From NCBI GenBank assembly GCA_949297575.1, contig CASFTB010000008.1:21811-85810 (forward strand): a stretch of DNA of 64,000 nt, written 5' to 3'. The notes under the pieces are model-generated. The model had not been told where the DNA came from. It did no database searches and saw only the letters and a list, made by a program, of their open reading frames with translations. Below are positions 63,872 to 64,000 of the stretch, piece by piece (position 1 is the stretch's first letter; each line of letters begins with the position of its first letter). Made by a program: the position numbers and the translations under genes. Origin of the DNA: an uncultured Bacillota bacterium (GTDB lineage: Bacteria; Bacillota; Clostridia; Christensenellales; Borkfalkiaceae).

Positions 63872-64000
63872 ATGAAAGTAAAGGACGAAAGTATCAACGC
63901 TAAACTTTTGGAGTGCGCCAAAGCGGAGTTCATGGAAAAGGGCTTTGCGGACGCTTCCATGCGCACGATCGCGGAGCGCGCGGGCGTTACGACGGGGATG
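63872..64000 (+). CDS. TetR family regulator (3' end cut by window)
   Basis: 43 codons are visible: MKVKDESINAKLLECAKAEF, then EKGFADASMRTIAERAGVT, which is the standard TetR/AcrR helix-turn-helix opening. AGGGTAAAG precedes ATG. The ligand domain and any controlled gene lie beyond the window. The double palindrome over its promoter points to self-repression, perhaps by two dimers. Confidence 0.85.
   Translation, partial: MKVKDESINAKLLECAKAEFMEKGFADASMRTIAERAGVTTGM

Overview
The window looks like a piece of chromosome from an anaerobic, high-GC member of the Clostridia (Bacillota), most likely an uncultured gut lineage of the Christensenellales type. Supporting signs are Gram-positive style ribosome binding sites (AGGAGG), many sigma-A promoters with 17-bp spacing, a Bacillus-type LexA box, an Rnf complex in clostridial order C-D-G-E-A-B, an AgrA/AgrC-like LytTR/GHKL pair, DegV proteins, a short proline-tRNA ligase with a C-terminal cysteine region, and large lipid- or membrane-anchored carbohydrate-active proteins. 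The taxonomic call is inference; there is no rRNA in the window. I see no transposase, phage gene, CRISPR array or rRNA. One tRNA gene (Ser, anticodon CGA) is present.

Layout. 1-3862: the end of an FtsX-type ABC permease, then a LytTR response regulator and its GHKL sensor kinase. 4108-16892: a four-gene, same-strand surface cluster: a lipoprotein esterase with InlB-like repeats and three binding modules, a GH3 glycosidase with swapped domain order, an Ig-like/CBM-like lipoprotein, and a second swapped GH3 anchored in the membrane at both ends. I infer extracellular trimming of an acylated plant or host glycan. 17089-24632: a WYL regulator, gdhA, a polytopic membrane protein, uppP, a small YjzC-like protein, a zinc-ribbon membrane protein, a glutamate-5-kinase-like enzyme and a small lipoprotein. 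24695-31838: transketolase and a phosphohexomutase (minus strand), two tandem DegV genes and proS. 32121-35879: a very large acidic lipoprotein with an extra C-terminal membrane segment and charged tail.

36189-43468: a transporter split into two half-size TSUP genes, then the rnf operon with a HAD phosphatase. RnfD carries an unusual C-terminal extension of two tandem FMN_bind-like repeats, although a normal rnfG follows directly. 43757-48659: ppx, maf and a lone MreB-like actin, then an AMP-forming acyl-CoA synthetase on the other strand. 48848-55296: two small winged-helix/TM-like proteins and an SOS-regulated uvrB-methyltransferase-uvrA operon. 55355-60581: a YoaK/DUF1275 protein and a MarR-controlled heterodimeric ABC exporter. 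60680-64000: a YihY/BrkB membrane protein, a third DegV, a NusG-II/Gx-transporter pair, tRNA-Ser and the start of a TetR regulator with a double palindromic operator.

The most promising unusual items are the RnfD-(FMN_bind-like)2 fusion, the swapped-GH3/esterase surface cluster with its repeated putative binding module, and several well-formed operator candidates lying on consensus promoters. Because the DNA is GC-rich, very long antisense reading frames run opposite many of these genes; I treat them as artefacts.
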